NCBI RefSeq assembly: GCF_001043115.1
Contig: NZ_LFME01000022.1
Location: 1-64,000 of the forward strand
DNA from: Xanthomonas sp. NCPPB 1128
GTDB taxonomy: Bacteria > Pseudomonadota > Gammaproteobacteria > Xanthomonadales > Xanthomonadaceae
DNA: 64,000 bases
Reading direction: 5' to 3'
Of this stretch, positions 38,797-46,898 are shown piece by piece. The position numbers and the translations under genes are program-made. The notes below the pieces were generated by a model. It made no database searches. It was not told the origin of the DNA and worked only from the letters and a program-made list of their open reading frames with translations. Positions within the stretch are counted from its first letter, which is position 1. Every line of letters begins with the position of its first letter.

Positions 38797-38810
38797 ATAC
38801 ATTTCTGTAT
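38797..38810. promoter_or_regulatory. Inverted repeat overlapping the LysR start codon
   Basis: ATACA-TTTC-TGTAT is a perfect 5-bp inverted repeat with a 4-base spacer. It is the only A+T-rich palindrome in the 91-bp divergent gap and overlaps the first bases of the lysR ATG. It could be a LysR-type operator, although these usually lie further upstream. Confidence 0.45.
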
Positions 38811-39696
38811 GGACAACACGATCGGCTGGGAACTCTATCGGTCCTTCCTGGCGGTGCTGGAGGAGGGCTCGTTGTCGGCGGCGGCACGCGCGCTGGGGCT
38901 GACCCAGCCCACGGTCGGCCGGCACGTGGCGGCGCTGGAACAGGCGCTGGCGGTGCCGCTGTTCGTGCGCTCGCAGACCGGCCTGCTGCCCACCGATGCC
39001 GCCCTGGCCTTGCACGGGCATGCGCAGGCGATGGCCAGCCTGGCCGCGTCGCTGCAGCGCGCGGCGGGCCGCCACGGCGATGCGGTGCGCGGCACGGTGC
39101 GCATCGCCGCCAGCGAGGTGATCGGCGCGGAAGTGCTGCCGCCGGTGCTCGCGGCCCTGCGCCGCGCGCATCCGCAACTGCGGCTGGAACTGGTGCTGAG
39201 CAACCGGGTACAGGACCTGCTGCACCGCGAAGCCGACGTGGCGGTACGCATGACCCGGCCCACCCAGGACGTGCTGGTCGCGCGTCACGTCGGTGCGGTG
39301 ACGGTGGCGCTGTTCGCGCACCAGGACTACGTGGACCGGCACGGCCTGCCGCAGACGCTGGAGGAACTGCCGCAGCACGCGCTGATCGGCTTCGATGCGG
39401 AGACGCCGTTCCTGCGTGCCGCGCGCAGCGGCCTGCCGCTGTGGCGGCGCGAGGCGTTCGCGTTGCGCGCCGACAGCGACTTGGCGCAACTGGCATTGTT
39501 GCGCGCCGGCTGCGGCATCGGCTTCTGCCAGGTCGCGTTGGCGCGGCGCACGCCGGCGCTGGTGCCGGTGCTGCCGCAGCAGGTGCGCGTCGGCCTGGAG
39601 AGCTGGATCGTGATGCACCAGGACGTGCGCGGCAGTGCCGCCTGCAGCGTGGTGTTCGCGGCGCTGGCCGAGGCGATGACGGCGCACACCGCCTGA
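38809..39696 (+). CDS. LysR-family transcriptional regulator
   Basis: 295 residues from the ATG at 38809. The N-terminal winged HTH reads FLAVLEEGSLSAAARALGLTQPTVGRHVAALEQALAVPLFVR, an exact LysR pattern. The effector-binding domain begins at about 90 (VRGTVRIAASEVIGAEVLPPVLAAL). It is divergent from the SDR gene and probably controls it and itself. The inducer cannot be inferred. The protein lacks the usual extended C-terminal tail but is otherwise of standard length. Confidence 0.9.
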   Translation: MDNTIGWELYRSFLAVLEEGSLSAAARALGLTQPTVGRHVAALEQALAVPLFVRSQTGLLPTDAALALHGHAQAMASLAASLQRAAGRHGDAVRGTVRIAASEVIGAEVLPPVLAALRRAHPQLRLELVLSNRVQDLLHREADVAVRMTRPTQDVLVARHVGAVTVALFAHQDYVDRHGLPQTLEELPQHALIGFDAETPFLRAARSGLPLWRREAFALRADSDLAQLALLRAGCGIGFCQVALARRTPALVPVLPQQVRVGLESWIVMHQDVRGSAACSVVFAALAEAMTAHTA

Positions 39697-39777
39697 CGGG
39701 CGCGCGCATGCGATGGCGGCCGGCTGGCGCACACGCGCCTCCGGCCGCCCCCAATCCGGGCAGGGAGTCAGGACGCT

Positions 39778-39812
39778 TCTACGAATCCCAAATCCCGAAC
39801 CCCCAATCCCCG
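39778..39812. repeat. Short GGGATT-type tandem repeat
   Basis: On the plus strand the sequence reads AATCCCAAATCCCGAACCCCC and AATCCCC, i.e. degenerate GGGATT units on the minus strand, just after the nuclease gene end. The same repeat family occurs at 1621-1660 next to tatD. Confidence 0.6.
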
Positions 39813-39813
39813 C

Positions 39814-40569
39814 TTACGGCAGCGTCAGCGCGATCGGATTGGCCTTCATGCTGGCGCTGATCGCCGGGAACGGATCCACGCCGGACATGGTGATGACGTC
39901 GTTGATCGACACCACGTCGCAGTTGATGGTGCTGTCGTTGACGCACATGTAAGCGGCCGCGCCGTTGCCCGGCTCGTACACCGCCTTCCACACGTAGTTC
40001 GGGATCTGCACGTTGTCGGCGCCGATGCTGCTGCGCGTGCCGCTGTCGAAGGCCGGGCCGGTGACCACGTAGACCTCGCCGCGCTGCTTGGCCAGCTGGC
40101 GCACCTGCTCCTCGATTCGCGCCCACTCGCCGGTGTTGAGCTTGTGGTCCTGTGGGACCACGTTGGCCATCGAGAAGGTTTCCTTCTCCGAGCTGGTGGT
40201 CGAGGCGTCGCCGGCCGGGGTCATGTGGCCGCGGTCGAAGCCGGAGTTGGTGTAGTCCGAGGTATGCGAGCGGTCGGCGGCCGGGATGCCGGTCTCGTCG
40301 TGGAAGGAGCCGACGCGGCCGATCGATTCGGCGCCGGCGACCTGCTGGTCGGTGATGTGCTCGGCCGAGTACAGCGGACCCTTGGTCACGCCGGAGGCCA
40401 TCAGCACGTATTCGGTATGGCAGACCTCGGTGGTGCGGCTGGTGATCGACGCGTCGAGCGTCGGCGCCTTGCCGCCGGCGTAGAGCGTGGGACAGCTGGT
40501 GGCGGCGCTTGCCGCCTGGGCGGCGAACAGCGCAAGCAGGGCAAGACAACCGCGCAGGGAGACGGACAT
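39814..40569 (-). CDS. Secreted DNA/RNA non-specific endonuclease (NUC1 family)
   Basis: 251 residues with a signal peptide MSVSLRGCLALLALFAAQAASA. The nuclease motif DRGHMTPAGD (about 118), with the catalytic histidine, and NVVPQDHKLNTGEW (about 137), with the metal-binding asparagine, are both intact. This is the Serratia nuclease/endonuclease G fold. Four cysteines (TSCPTL, EVCHTE, YMCVND, INCDVV) suggest two disulfides in the exported enzyme. It is the nearest gene to the divergent PepSY-flavoreductase and the Fur-box-like site, so iron control of it is possible but unproven. Confidence 0.92.
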   Translation of the reverse strand: MSVSLRGCLALLALFAAQAASAATSCPTLYAGGKAPTLDASITSRTTEVCHTEYVLMASGVTKGPLYSAEHITDQQVAGAESIGRVGSFHDETGIPAADRSHTSDYTNSGFDRGHMTPAGDASTTSSEKETFSMANVVPQDHKLNTGEWARIEEQVRQLAKQRGEVYVVTGPAFDSGTRSSIGADNVQIPNYVWKAVYEPGNGAAAYMCVNDSTINCDVVSINDVITMSGVDPFPAISASMKANPIALTLP

Positions 40570-40716
40570 TGCAGGAACCTCGGCTGGTCAGGGGAGGTGA
40601 AGAAACTGGCGAGATTCGATGTCCGTCCGGTGACCGCTGGATGTGTCGCAAATGGCAACTGCGCTGTTGGTCACGCTTGGTGGTAGACGCCGCGCGGCGG
40701 CCAATCAATCGCATGC

Positions 40717-40735
40717 GATAAGCGTTCTCATTTAC
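40717..40735 (+). promoter_or_regulatory. Fur-box-like site
   Basis: GATAAGCGTTCTCATTTAC matches 12 of 19 positions of the classical Fur consensus GATAATGATAATCATTATC, with the outer GATAA and the inner TCATT conserved. It lies 32 bases before the GTG of the PepSY-flavoreductase and 147 bases before the nuclease start. Iron-dependent repression is a reasonable inference for the reductase. Confidence 0.65.
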
Positions 40736-40767
40736 AATGCGCGACCGCCCCGTCCTGCGTCTCCACC

Positions 40768-43275
40768 GTGATCAAGTCCTTGTTGTTCCAGTTGCACTGG
40801 CTGCTCGGCATCAGCGCCGGGCTGGTGCTGTCGGTGATGGGGCTGAGCGGGGCCACGCTCGCCTTCGAGGACGAGATCGTGCGCCTGGCCAATCCGCCGC
40901 TGGCGGCCATCGCCGCGCGCCATACCGCCGGCGAGCAGCCGCTGTCGCTGGCCGAGCTGGCGCGGCGCCTGGACCTGGACGGCGCGCATCGCAGCAACCG
41001 GTTGCTGATCGATCCCACCGGCACACGGCCGTCCGTGGTGCGCCTGCCCGGCCGCGACGGCGGCCGCCTGTACTTCGACCCCTACACCGGTGCGGTATTG
41101 CCGGCACCGCGGCTGGACGGGTTCTTCTCCTTCGTCGAAGACCTGCACCGGCGCCTGGCCGCGGGCGAGCGTGGCAAGGCGGTCACCGGCGTTTGCGCCT
41201 TCGTGCTGATCTTCTTCTGTCTGTCCGGGCTCTACCTGCGCTGGCCGCGGCGCTGGTGGAGCTGGCGCGCCTGGTGGGCGGTGGAGTGGAACCGGCAGGG
41301 ACGCAGCTTCCTGTGGAGCCTGCATTCGGTGATCGGCACCTGGTGTCTGCTGGTGTACCTGCTGATCGCCGCGACCGGGTTGTACTGGTCCTACGACTGG
41401 TACCGGCAGGGGCTGGTGGCGGTGCTCGGCGGCGATGCCACGCCCAAGGAGAAGGAGGGCGGGCGCGGCGGCAAGCCACCGGCAGTGGACTACGCACGGC
41501 TGCAGGCGGCCCTGGCGACCGTGCCGGCCGCGCAGCGCGCCTACCTGGACCTGCGCCTGCCCGGCCGCAGCGGCCAGCCGATCGTGGCCCGCTACCTGCC
41601 GCCCGACCCGGCGCACGACCGCGCCTACGACAGCGTGGAGGTCGATCCGGCCAGCGGCCGCATCCTGCGCCGCCTCGACTACCGCGCGCAGCCGTTGGGC
41701 CGGCGCCTGCTGACCAGCATGTTCGCGCTGCACAGCGGCAGCTTCTTCGGGCTGCCCGGGCGCGTGGCGATGCTGCTGGCGAGCCTGTGCATGTCGTTGT
41801 TCTTCGTCACCGGCTGGATGCTGTACCTGGATCGCCGGCGCAAGAAGCGCGCCTTGCGCGCCGCGCGGCGTGCGCTGCCGGGATTGGTCGGCGATGCCGC
41901 TGGCGCCTGGCTGTTGGGCTTCGCCAGCCAGAGCGGCTTGGCCGAGCGCCTGGCCTGGCAGACCGCCGCGCAATTGCAGGCGGCCGGGCTGGCGGTGGAG
42001 GTGCGCCCGCTGGCGCAACTGGATCTGGCGCACCTGCGCGGCGCCCAGCGTGTGCTGTTCGTGGTCAGCACCTTCGGCGATGGCGAACCGCCGGATGCGG
42101 CGCGCGGCTTCGTCCGGCGCGTGCTGCGCCAGGCGCAGGCCCTGCCGGAGCTGCGCTACGCGCTGCTCGGCCTGGGCGATCGCCAGTATCCGCAGTACTG
42201 CGGCTTCTCGCGGGAACTGCAGCACTGGCTGGACGCGCAGGGCGCGCAGGCCATGTTCCCGCCGCTGGAAGTGGACAACGCCGATCCGCAGGCGCTGGCG
42301 CAGTGGCAATGGCAACTGTCCGCGCTCACCGGCGTGGCGGCGTCGGCGCCGGTGTTGCAGGCGCCGGAACCGCTGGACTGGCGCCTGGCCGGCCGCATCC
42401 TGCTCAATCCCGGCAGCGCCGGCGCGCCGGTGTGGCGCATCGACCTGGCGCCGCCACCGCAGGCGCACTGGCATGCCGGCGACATCCTGGAAGTGCAGCC
42501 CTGCCACGCCGACGAGACGGTCCACGCCTGGCTCGCCGCGCAGGCGCTGGACGCCGAGCAGACGGTGCAGGCCGATGGCCTGCGGCAACCCTTGTGGCAG
42601 GCGCTGGCGTCACGCGCGCTGACGCCGCCGACGCCAGGCGACGACCTGCAGGCCTGGGTGGATGCGCTGCCGAACCTGCCGCTGCGCGAATACTCGATCG
42701 CCTCGGTGCCGGCCGACGGCCTGCTGCAGCTGGTGGTGCGCCTGACCCTGCGCGACGACGGCAGTCCCGGCCTGGGCGCCGGCTGGCTGTGCCGGCACGC
42801 GCCGCTGGGTGCGGTGCTGCGCGCGCAGGTGCGGGCCAACCCCGGATTCCGCCGGCATGGCGATGCGCCGATGCTGCTGATCGGCAACGGCACCGGCATC
42901 GCCGGCCTGCGCAGCCTGCTGCGCGAGGCCGAGCAGGCCGGCGCGCAGGGGCACTGGCTGCTGTTCGGCGAACGCAACGCCGCGCACGATGCGCTGTTCG
43001 GCGACGAACTGCAGGCGTGGCAGGCCGACGGCCATCTGCAGCGCCTGGATCTGCTGTTCTCGCGCGACCAGGCGCACAAGCGATACGTGCAGGACGGGCT
43101 GCGCGAGTCCGCCGACGCGGTCCGCGACTGGGTGGCGCGCGGCGCCACCGTGTACGTCTGTGGCAGCCTCGCGGGCATGGCGCGCGGCGTGGACGCGGCA
43201 TTGCGCGAGATCCTCGGCGAGGACGCGCTGGATGCGCTCAGCGCCGAGGGGCGCTATCGGCGTGACGTGTATTGA
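40768..43275 (+). CDS. PepSY-flavodoxin-FNR fusion (probable ferric reductase)
   Basis: 835 residues, GTG start. Residues 1-360 are a PepSY-associated membrane module with TMs at about 10-33, 137-157, 185-208 and 331-356. Residues 382-500 are flavodoxin-like (FASQSGLAERLA, STFGDGEPPD, LGLGDRQYPQYCGF). Residues 540-835 are an FAD/NADPH reductase of the sulfite-reductase alpha type, with REYSIAS (FAD, about 639), LIGNGTGIAGLRSLL (NADP, about 705) and VYVCGSLAGMARG. Electrons would flow from NADPH through FAD and FMN to the membrane part. Together with the Fur-like box this supports siderophore-iron reduction, but no acceptor is proven. Confidence 0.87.
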   Translation: MIKSLLFQLHWLLGISAGLVLSVMGLSGATLAFEDEIVRLANPPLAAIAARHTAGEQPLSLAELARRLDLDGAHRSNRLLIDPTGTRPSVVRLPGRDGGRLYFDPYTGAVLPAPRLDGFFSFVEDLHRRLAAGERGKAVTGVCAFVLIFFCLSGLYLRWPRRWWSWRAWWAVEWNRQGRSFLWSLHSVIGTWCLLVYLLIAATGLYWSYDWYRQGLVAVLGGDATPKEKEGGRGGKPPAVDYARLQAALATVPAAQRAYLDLRLPGRSGQPIVARYLPPDPAHDRAYDSVEVDPASGRILRRLDYRAQPLGRRLLTSMFALHSGSFFGLPGRVAMLLASLCMSLFFVTGWMLYLDRRRKKRALRAARRALPGLVGDAAGAWLLGFASQSGLAERLAWQTAAQLQAAGLAVEVRPLAQLDLAHLRGAQRVLFVVSTFGDGEPPDAARGFVRRVLRQAQALPELRYALLGLGDRQYPQYCGFSRELQHWLDAQGAQAMFPPLEVDNADPQALAQWQWQLSALTGVAASAPVLQAPEPLDWRLAGRILLNPGSAGAPVWRIDLAPPPQAHWHAGDILEVQPCHADETVHAWLAAQALDAEQTVQADGLRQPLWQALASRALTPPTPGDDLQAWVDALPNLPLREYSIASVPADGLLQLVVRLTLRDDGSPGLGAGWLCRHAPLGAVLRAQVRANPGFRRHGDAPMLLIGNGTGIAGLRSLLREAEQAGAQGHWLLFGERNAAHDALFGDELQAWQADGHLQRLDLLFSRDQAHKRYVQDGLRESADAVRDWVARGATVYVCGSLAGMARGVDAALREILGEDALDALSAEGRYRRDVY

Positions 43276-43784
43276 GGCGATGCGCGGATAGCGGCGAGAT
43301 CAGCTGCCCCGCATGCTTGCGTCGATCGCCGCTGCACGTCATGTGCCGGCCGCAGATGTGACTTCAGGGCGCCTCCAGCCGTTCTGCGTCGGCCATGGAT
43401 CAACCGGATGCGCTGTGCTTCGTAGGAGCGGCTTCAGCCGCGACCGGTACCCGGCAAGGCACGTCGCGGCTGTTCCTGCAAGAAGGGCGAAACGTGCTCC
43501 TGCACGACGACACGTCTCACTGAACTGCTGTAGAGCAAGCTACTGGAAGGAGAGCTTGGGTCGCGACAGGCGAACAGGCGGTGCGTCCAGGTGCCGCGCG
43601 TCGGGACTGAAGTCCCTCCCACAGCGGTCTTCTGAGGTCCGTTTGCCGGGTGTGCCGGCATGCCAGCAGCCGGTCTCTCGAAAACGCCCGGTCGCGGTTG
43701 CAGGATGGCGTGCCTGCTCATGCAACCGCATGCCTCGGCAACCCTGCGCGACTGCCACTGTGCTTCGCGTCGCCGCCGAATCGC
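43276..43784. repeat. Intergenic region with REP-type elements
   Basis: About 510 bp with no credible gene between convergent units. REP-type units are GTAGGAGCGGCTTCAGCCGC at 43422-43446 and the inverted variant TCGGGACTGAAGTCCCTCCC at 43600-43623. The second matches the GACTTCAGTCCC variant at 1809. No other structure was recognised; open frames across it have no protein-like composition. Confidence 0.65.
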
Positions 43785-44673
43785 TTACAGGCAATCGCCG
43801 CTGCCCGTCGCCACCGGCGCCTTGATCCGGTACAGGTCGCGCTTGCCGGCCTTCGGCGCGCGGGCGCTGCCGGACAGCAGCAGTTCGCCGGGTTTGGACG
43901 CATCCAGCACGGCGCCGGCGGTGTGGCCGTCGCTGTTGTTGAACGACAGGGCCAGCGGCTGCGGATCCGCGTAGCGGCCGCCGGCGCACTGCGCCAGCAG
44001 CACCTGGCTGCTCGTGCCGCCATGGGCACGCGCGAACAGCAGCGCGCGGCCGTCGCCCAGCCACGCCGCATCGGTCTCGTCGTCGGCGCTGTTGACCGCG
44101 GCCAGCGCCTGCGGTGCCGCGAACGTCTGGCCCTGCAGCCGCGCCACGAACAGGTCCAGGCCGCCGGCGCCGCCATGGCCGTCGCTGGCGAACAGCAGCC
44201 GGGTGCCGTCCAGCGACAGGGCTGGCGCGCGCTCGTTGCCTGGCGAATTCACCGCCGCGCCCAGGTTCTGTGGCGCGCCGTAGCCGCCGTCGGCCAGTAC
44301 CGGCGCGGTACAGGTCGCTGCCGCCGTGGCCGCCGGGGCGATCGGAGGCGAAGTACAGCCAGCGGCCGTCGGCGCTGAAGAACGGGTCGCTGTCCAGGCT
44401 CGGCGAGTTCACAGGTGCCCGCAGCGGTTGCGGGTCGCGCCAGCGGCCGTCGCGCAGCACCGCCTGCCACAGGTCGCCGCCACCCGGCCCGCCGGCGCGG
44501 TCGGGACTGGCCCAGACGATGCGCTGGCCGTCGGGCGCGACGCTGGCGCGGGTCTCGTCCGCGGCGGTCGAGACCACGCCCATGCCCTCGATGCCGAACT
44601 CGGAAAGCGCGAACGCACACGGCGCGCAGAGTAAACTCGCGGCCAGCGCGAGCGGCAGGACAGGGGTCCGCAT
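43785..44673 (-). pseudogene. PD40 (WD40-like) beta-propeller protein, frameshifted
   Basis: Two frames together give about 296 residues. The first part starts at the ATG at 44673 with a signal peptide ([19 protein letters not shown]). It has PD40 repeats [13 protein letters not shown] and [30 protein letters not shown], and then runs into nonsense. The second part resumes at 44307 with [46 protein letters not shown]. Adding two bases (CG) at 44302-44309 restores one frame ([12 protein letters not shown]). The total length, 889 bases, is two short of a multiple of three. The cause may be a real 2-bp deletion or an assembly error. It is similar to TolB-like propellers; function unknown. Confidence 0.85.
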
Positions 44674-44725
44674 GTGGGAGTCCATGGAATGTCGCCGCCA
44701 GTCTAAAACAACCAACGAGCGCTCC

Positions 44726-45574
44726 ATGCCCAACTCCCGTTTTGCCGTGTTCGGCCATCCCGTCGCCCATTCGCTGTCGCCGCGCATCCACGCCGCCTTC
44801 GCCAAGCAGACCGGCATCGCCCTGCAGTACGAGGCGATCGACGTCCAGGCCGAGGGGTTCGCCGCGGCGCTGGCCGCCTTCGCCGCGGCCGGTGGCGTCG
44901 GTGCCAACGTGACCCTGCCGCTGAAGGAAGCCGCGTTCGCCCTCAGCGTGGTGCACAGCGCCCGCGCGCAGTCGGCCGGTGCGGTCAACACCCTCAGCTT
45001 CCGCGACGGCCAGTGGCACGGCGACAACACCGACGGTGCCGGCCTGGTGCGCGACCTGACCGGCCGCAACGGCCTGGACCTGCGCGGCCGCCGCGCGCTG
45101 CTGCTGGGCGCCGGCGGCGCTGCGCGGGGCGTGGCGCCGGCGCTGCTGGAGGCCGGCGTGCAGCAATTGGTGGTGGTCAACCGGGCGCCGGAACGCGCCG
45201 ATGCGCTGGTCGATGCGCTGGGCGAGCCGGCGCGGGCGATCTCGCGCTACTGGGAAGACCTGCGCGAGTTGGGCGATTTCGAACTGATCGTCAACGCCAC
45301 CACCATCGGCCGCGACCCGGCCGCCAGCTTCACCCTGCCGCTGTCGCTGATCAACAGCATGACCTTGGCCGTGGACCTGAATTACGGCGAGGTCGCGATC
45401 GCGTTCCTGGCCTGGGCGCGTGCGGCGCACTGCCGCGACACCGTGGATGGCCTGGGCATGCTGGTGGAACAGGCCGCCGAGAGTTTCGAGACGTGGCATG
45501 GCGTGCGTCCGGACACCGATCCGGTCTATGCCGCGCTGCGCGAGCGCGACGCAGTGCTGGTCAGCGCCGACTGA
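44726..45574 (+). CDS. aroE: Shikimate dehydrogenase
   Basis: 282 residues. AroE reduces 3-dehydroshikimate with NADPH in aromatic amino-acid synthesis. The substrate site is [18 protein letters not shown], with the catalytic lysine in [13 protein letters not shown] and the aspartate in [13 protein letters not shown]. The Rossmann motif [17 protein letters not shown] and NATTIGRDP follow. The ATG at 44726 follows the frameshifted PD40 gene and is transcribed divergently from it. Length and motif order match the standard AroE. Confidence 0.95.
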   Translation: MPNSRFAVFGHPVAHSLSPRIHAAFAKQTGIALQYEAIDVQAEGFAAALAAFAAAGGVGANVTLPLKEAAFALSVVHSARAQSAGAVNTLSFRDGQWHGDNTDGAGLVRDLTGRNGLDLRGRRALLLGAGGAARGVAPALLEAGVQQLVVVNRAPERADALVDALGEPARAISRYWEDLRELGDFELIVNATTIGRDPAASFTLPLSLINSMTLAVDLNYGEVAIAFLAWARAAHCRDTVDGLGMLVEQAAESFETWHGVRPDTDPVYAALRERDAVLVSAD

Positions 45575-45611
45575 AAGACGTCGCTCCCACCATCTACCAG
45601 GGTACAGAGAC

Positions 45612-45959
45612 ATGGACGATTCGTTGATGCTGCAAGTGCTGACGCGACTGCTCACGCAGTTGCCGCTCGCGCTGGTCTATGTGGTCGGGCTGGCGCTGCT
45701 GTTCACGCGCCATCCTGGCCGTGCGCGCACCCTGGGCATCTGCGGGCTGGCGCTGCTGCTGTTTGCCTTGGGCCTGGGAACGGCGTTGTCGTTCGTGCCG
45801 ATGTGGTTGGTTTCCCAAGGCCATAGTTACGCTTCGATCTCGAGCATGCTTGGCATCGTGAGCTTCGTCGTCGGGTTGATCGTCGCGGTGGGCATGCTGC
45901 TGGTGGTGATGGCGCTGCGCTTCGCCATGCCGCCGCGCGTGGCAAAACCGCACGGATGA
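45612..45959 (+). CDS. Small membrane protein 1 of a tandem trio
   Basis: 115 residues. Three hydrophobic segments, about 14-35 (TQLPLALVYVVGLALLF), 43-64 and 78-105, and the polar loop TRHPGRARTLGICG after the first TM. The same loop and flanks appear in the next gene (TRRPGRPRTLALWG), so the two are tandem paralogues. It starts 38 bases after aroE and may be co-transcribed with it. No enzymatic motif is visible and no function is assigned. Confidence 0.72.
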   Translation: MDDSLMLQVLTRLLTQLPLALVYVVGLALLFTRHPGRARTLGICGLALLLFALGLGTALSFVPMWLVSQGHSYASISSMLGIVSFVVGLIVAVGMLLVVMALRFAMPPRVAKPHG

Positions 45960-46086
45960 CGTCGCGGCGACCCGCGTCCAGGGAGATCGTGCTGCGAGGA
46001 TTGCCGTTACGCCAGGGCCGCGCGCACGGCGCGGTTCCGGGCTGTGCCGACCGCCTCTTTCGCTGCCCATCAAGAGGAGGAGCGGC

Positions 46087-46431
46087 GTGGACGCTGTCTT
46101 CGTGACCCAGCTGTTGGCCGCCGCGCTGTTCCAGTTGCCGGTCCTGGTGATGTATGCGGTCGGGTTGGGATTGCTGGCCACGCGCCGCCCTGGCCGGCCG
46201 CGCACGCTGGCCCTGTGGGGATTGGGGTTGCTGGTGCTGGTGGTGGTACTGGCGACGGGCCTGTCGTTGTTGCCGGCGTGGCTGATGTCGCGTGCCGCCG
46301 ACGCGACCGAGTCCAACCTGTGGATCGTCGTGTCGCAGGCGATCGTCGCGTTGCTGTCGGCGGTGGGCGCGCTGTTGCTGGTGCTGGCGTTGTGGTTCGC
46401 TCTGCCGGCGCGGGGCGCGCCGTCGCACTGA
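46087..46431 (+). CDS. Small membrane protein 2 of a tandem trio
   Basis: 114 residues from the GTG at 46087, with AGGAGG eight bases before. The topology and spacing match protein 1: LFQLPVLVMYAVGLGLLATRRPGRPRTLALWGLGLLV, then LLPAWLMSRA and a C-terminal TM with a short tail. Residue-level similarity to protein 1 is obvious in the first 65 residues. It is a probable product of tandem duplication; function unknown. Confidence 0.72.
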   Translation: MDAVFVTQLLAAALFQLPVLVMYAVGLGLLATRRPGRPRTLALWGLGLLVLVVVLATGLSLLPAWLMSRAADATESNLWIVVSQAIVALLSAVGALLLVLALWFALPARGAPSH

Positions 46432-46465
46432 AGAACAAGGACGTGCGTCGTCCGGGGAGGAGAGG

Positions 46466-46831
46466 ATGTTGGCGATGGGAGTGCACCCGCTACTGGACAT
46501 GAGCGCGTTGACCGGCACGCTCGGCCTGCTGGCGCGCCTGCTGCTGCCACTGATCGCCTTGCTGCTGCTCCCACGGCTGGCACCGGGCCACGCCCGCACC
46601 CTGGCACGGTTCGGACTGACGGTGTTGCTAATGGGCGCGATCGTGCCGCGGCTGTTGAACGCGGTGCTGGGCTGGGTGGACCTGATGACGCCCCGGTTCC
46701 GCGCCCTGCATCCGGATGCCTATGCGCTGGTGCGTCTGCTGGACGATGCGCTGTACGTGGTCGGGCTGGGGCTGCTGCTGCGCGCGCTGTGGCTGGCGCT
46801 ACCGCGCAAGGCCGCGCCGCCGCTGCCGTAA
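46466..46831 (+). CDS. Small membrane protein 3 of a tandem trio
   Basis: 121 residues from the ATG at 46466, with GGAGG five to nine bases upstream. It has two N-terminal hydrophobic segments, then a polar loop and a final TM (YVVGLGLLLRALWLALP). It shares the general layout and the loop motif PGHARTLARFG with the PGRARTLGICG and PGRPRTLALWG loops of proteins 1 and 2, but is more divergent. The three genes are consecutive and probably a single unit between aroE and dinG. Function unknown. Confidence 0.7.
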   Translation: MLAMGVHPLLDMSALTGTLGLLARLLLPLIALLLLPRLAPGHARTLARFGLTVLLMGAIVPRLLNAVLGWVDLMTPRFRALHPDAYALVRLLDDALYVVGLGLLLRALWLALPRKAAPPLP

Positions 46832-46898
46832 CGCGGCGCGCAACGCCGTTCAGTTCTCGCGTTTCAGTCCTTGCGACGGGACGTGAGAAAATGCGGGG

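Noticed and set aside
43785-44673. Programmed ribosomal frameshift in the PD40 gene
   Set aside because: No slippery heptamer; the dinucleotide run and missing length of two bases fit a deletion or sequence error better.
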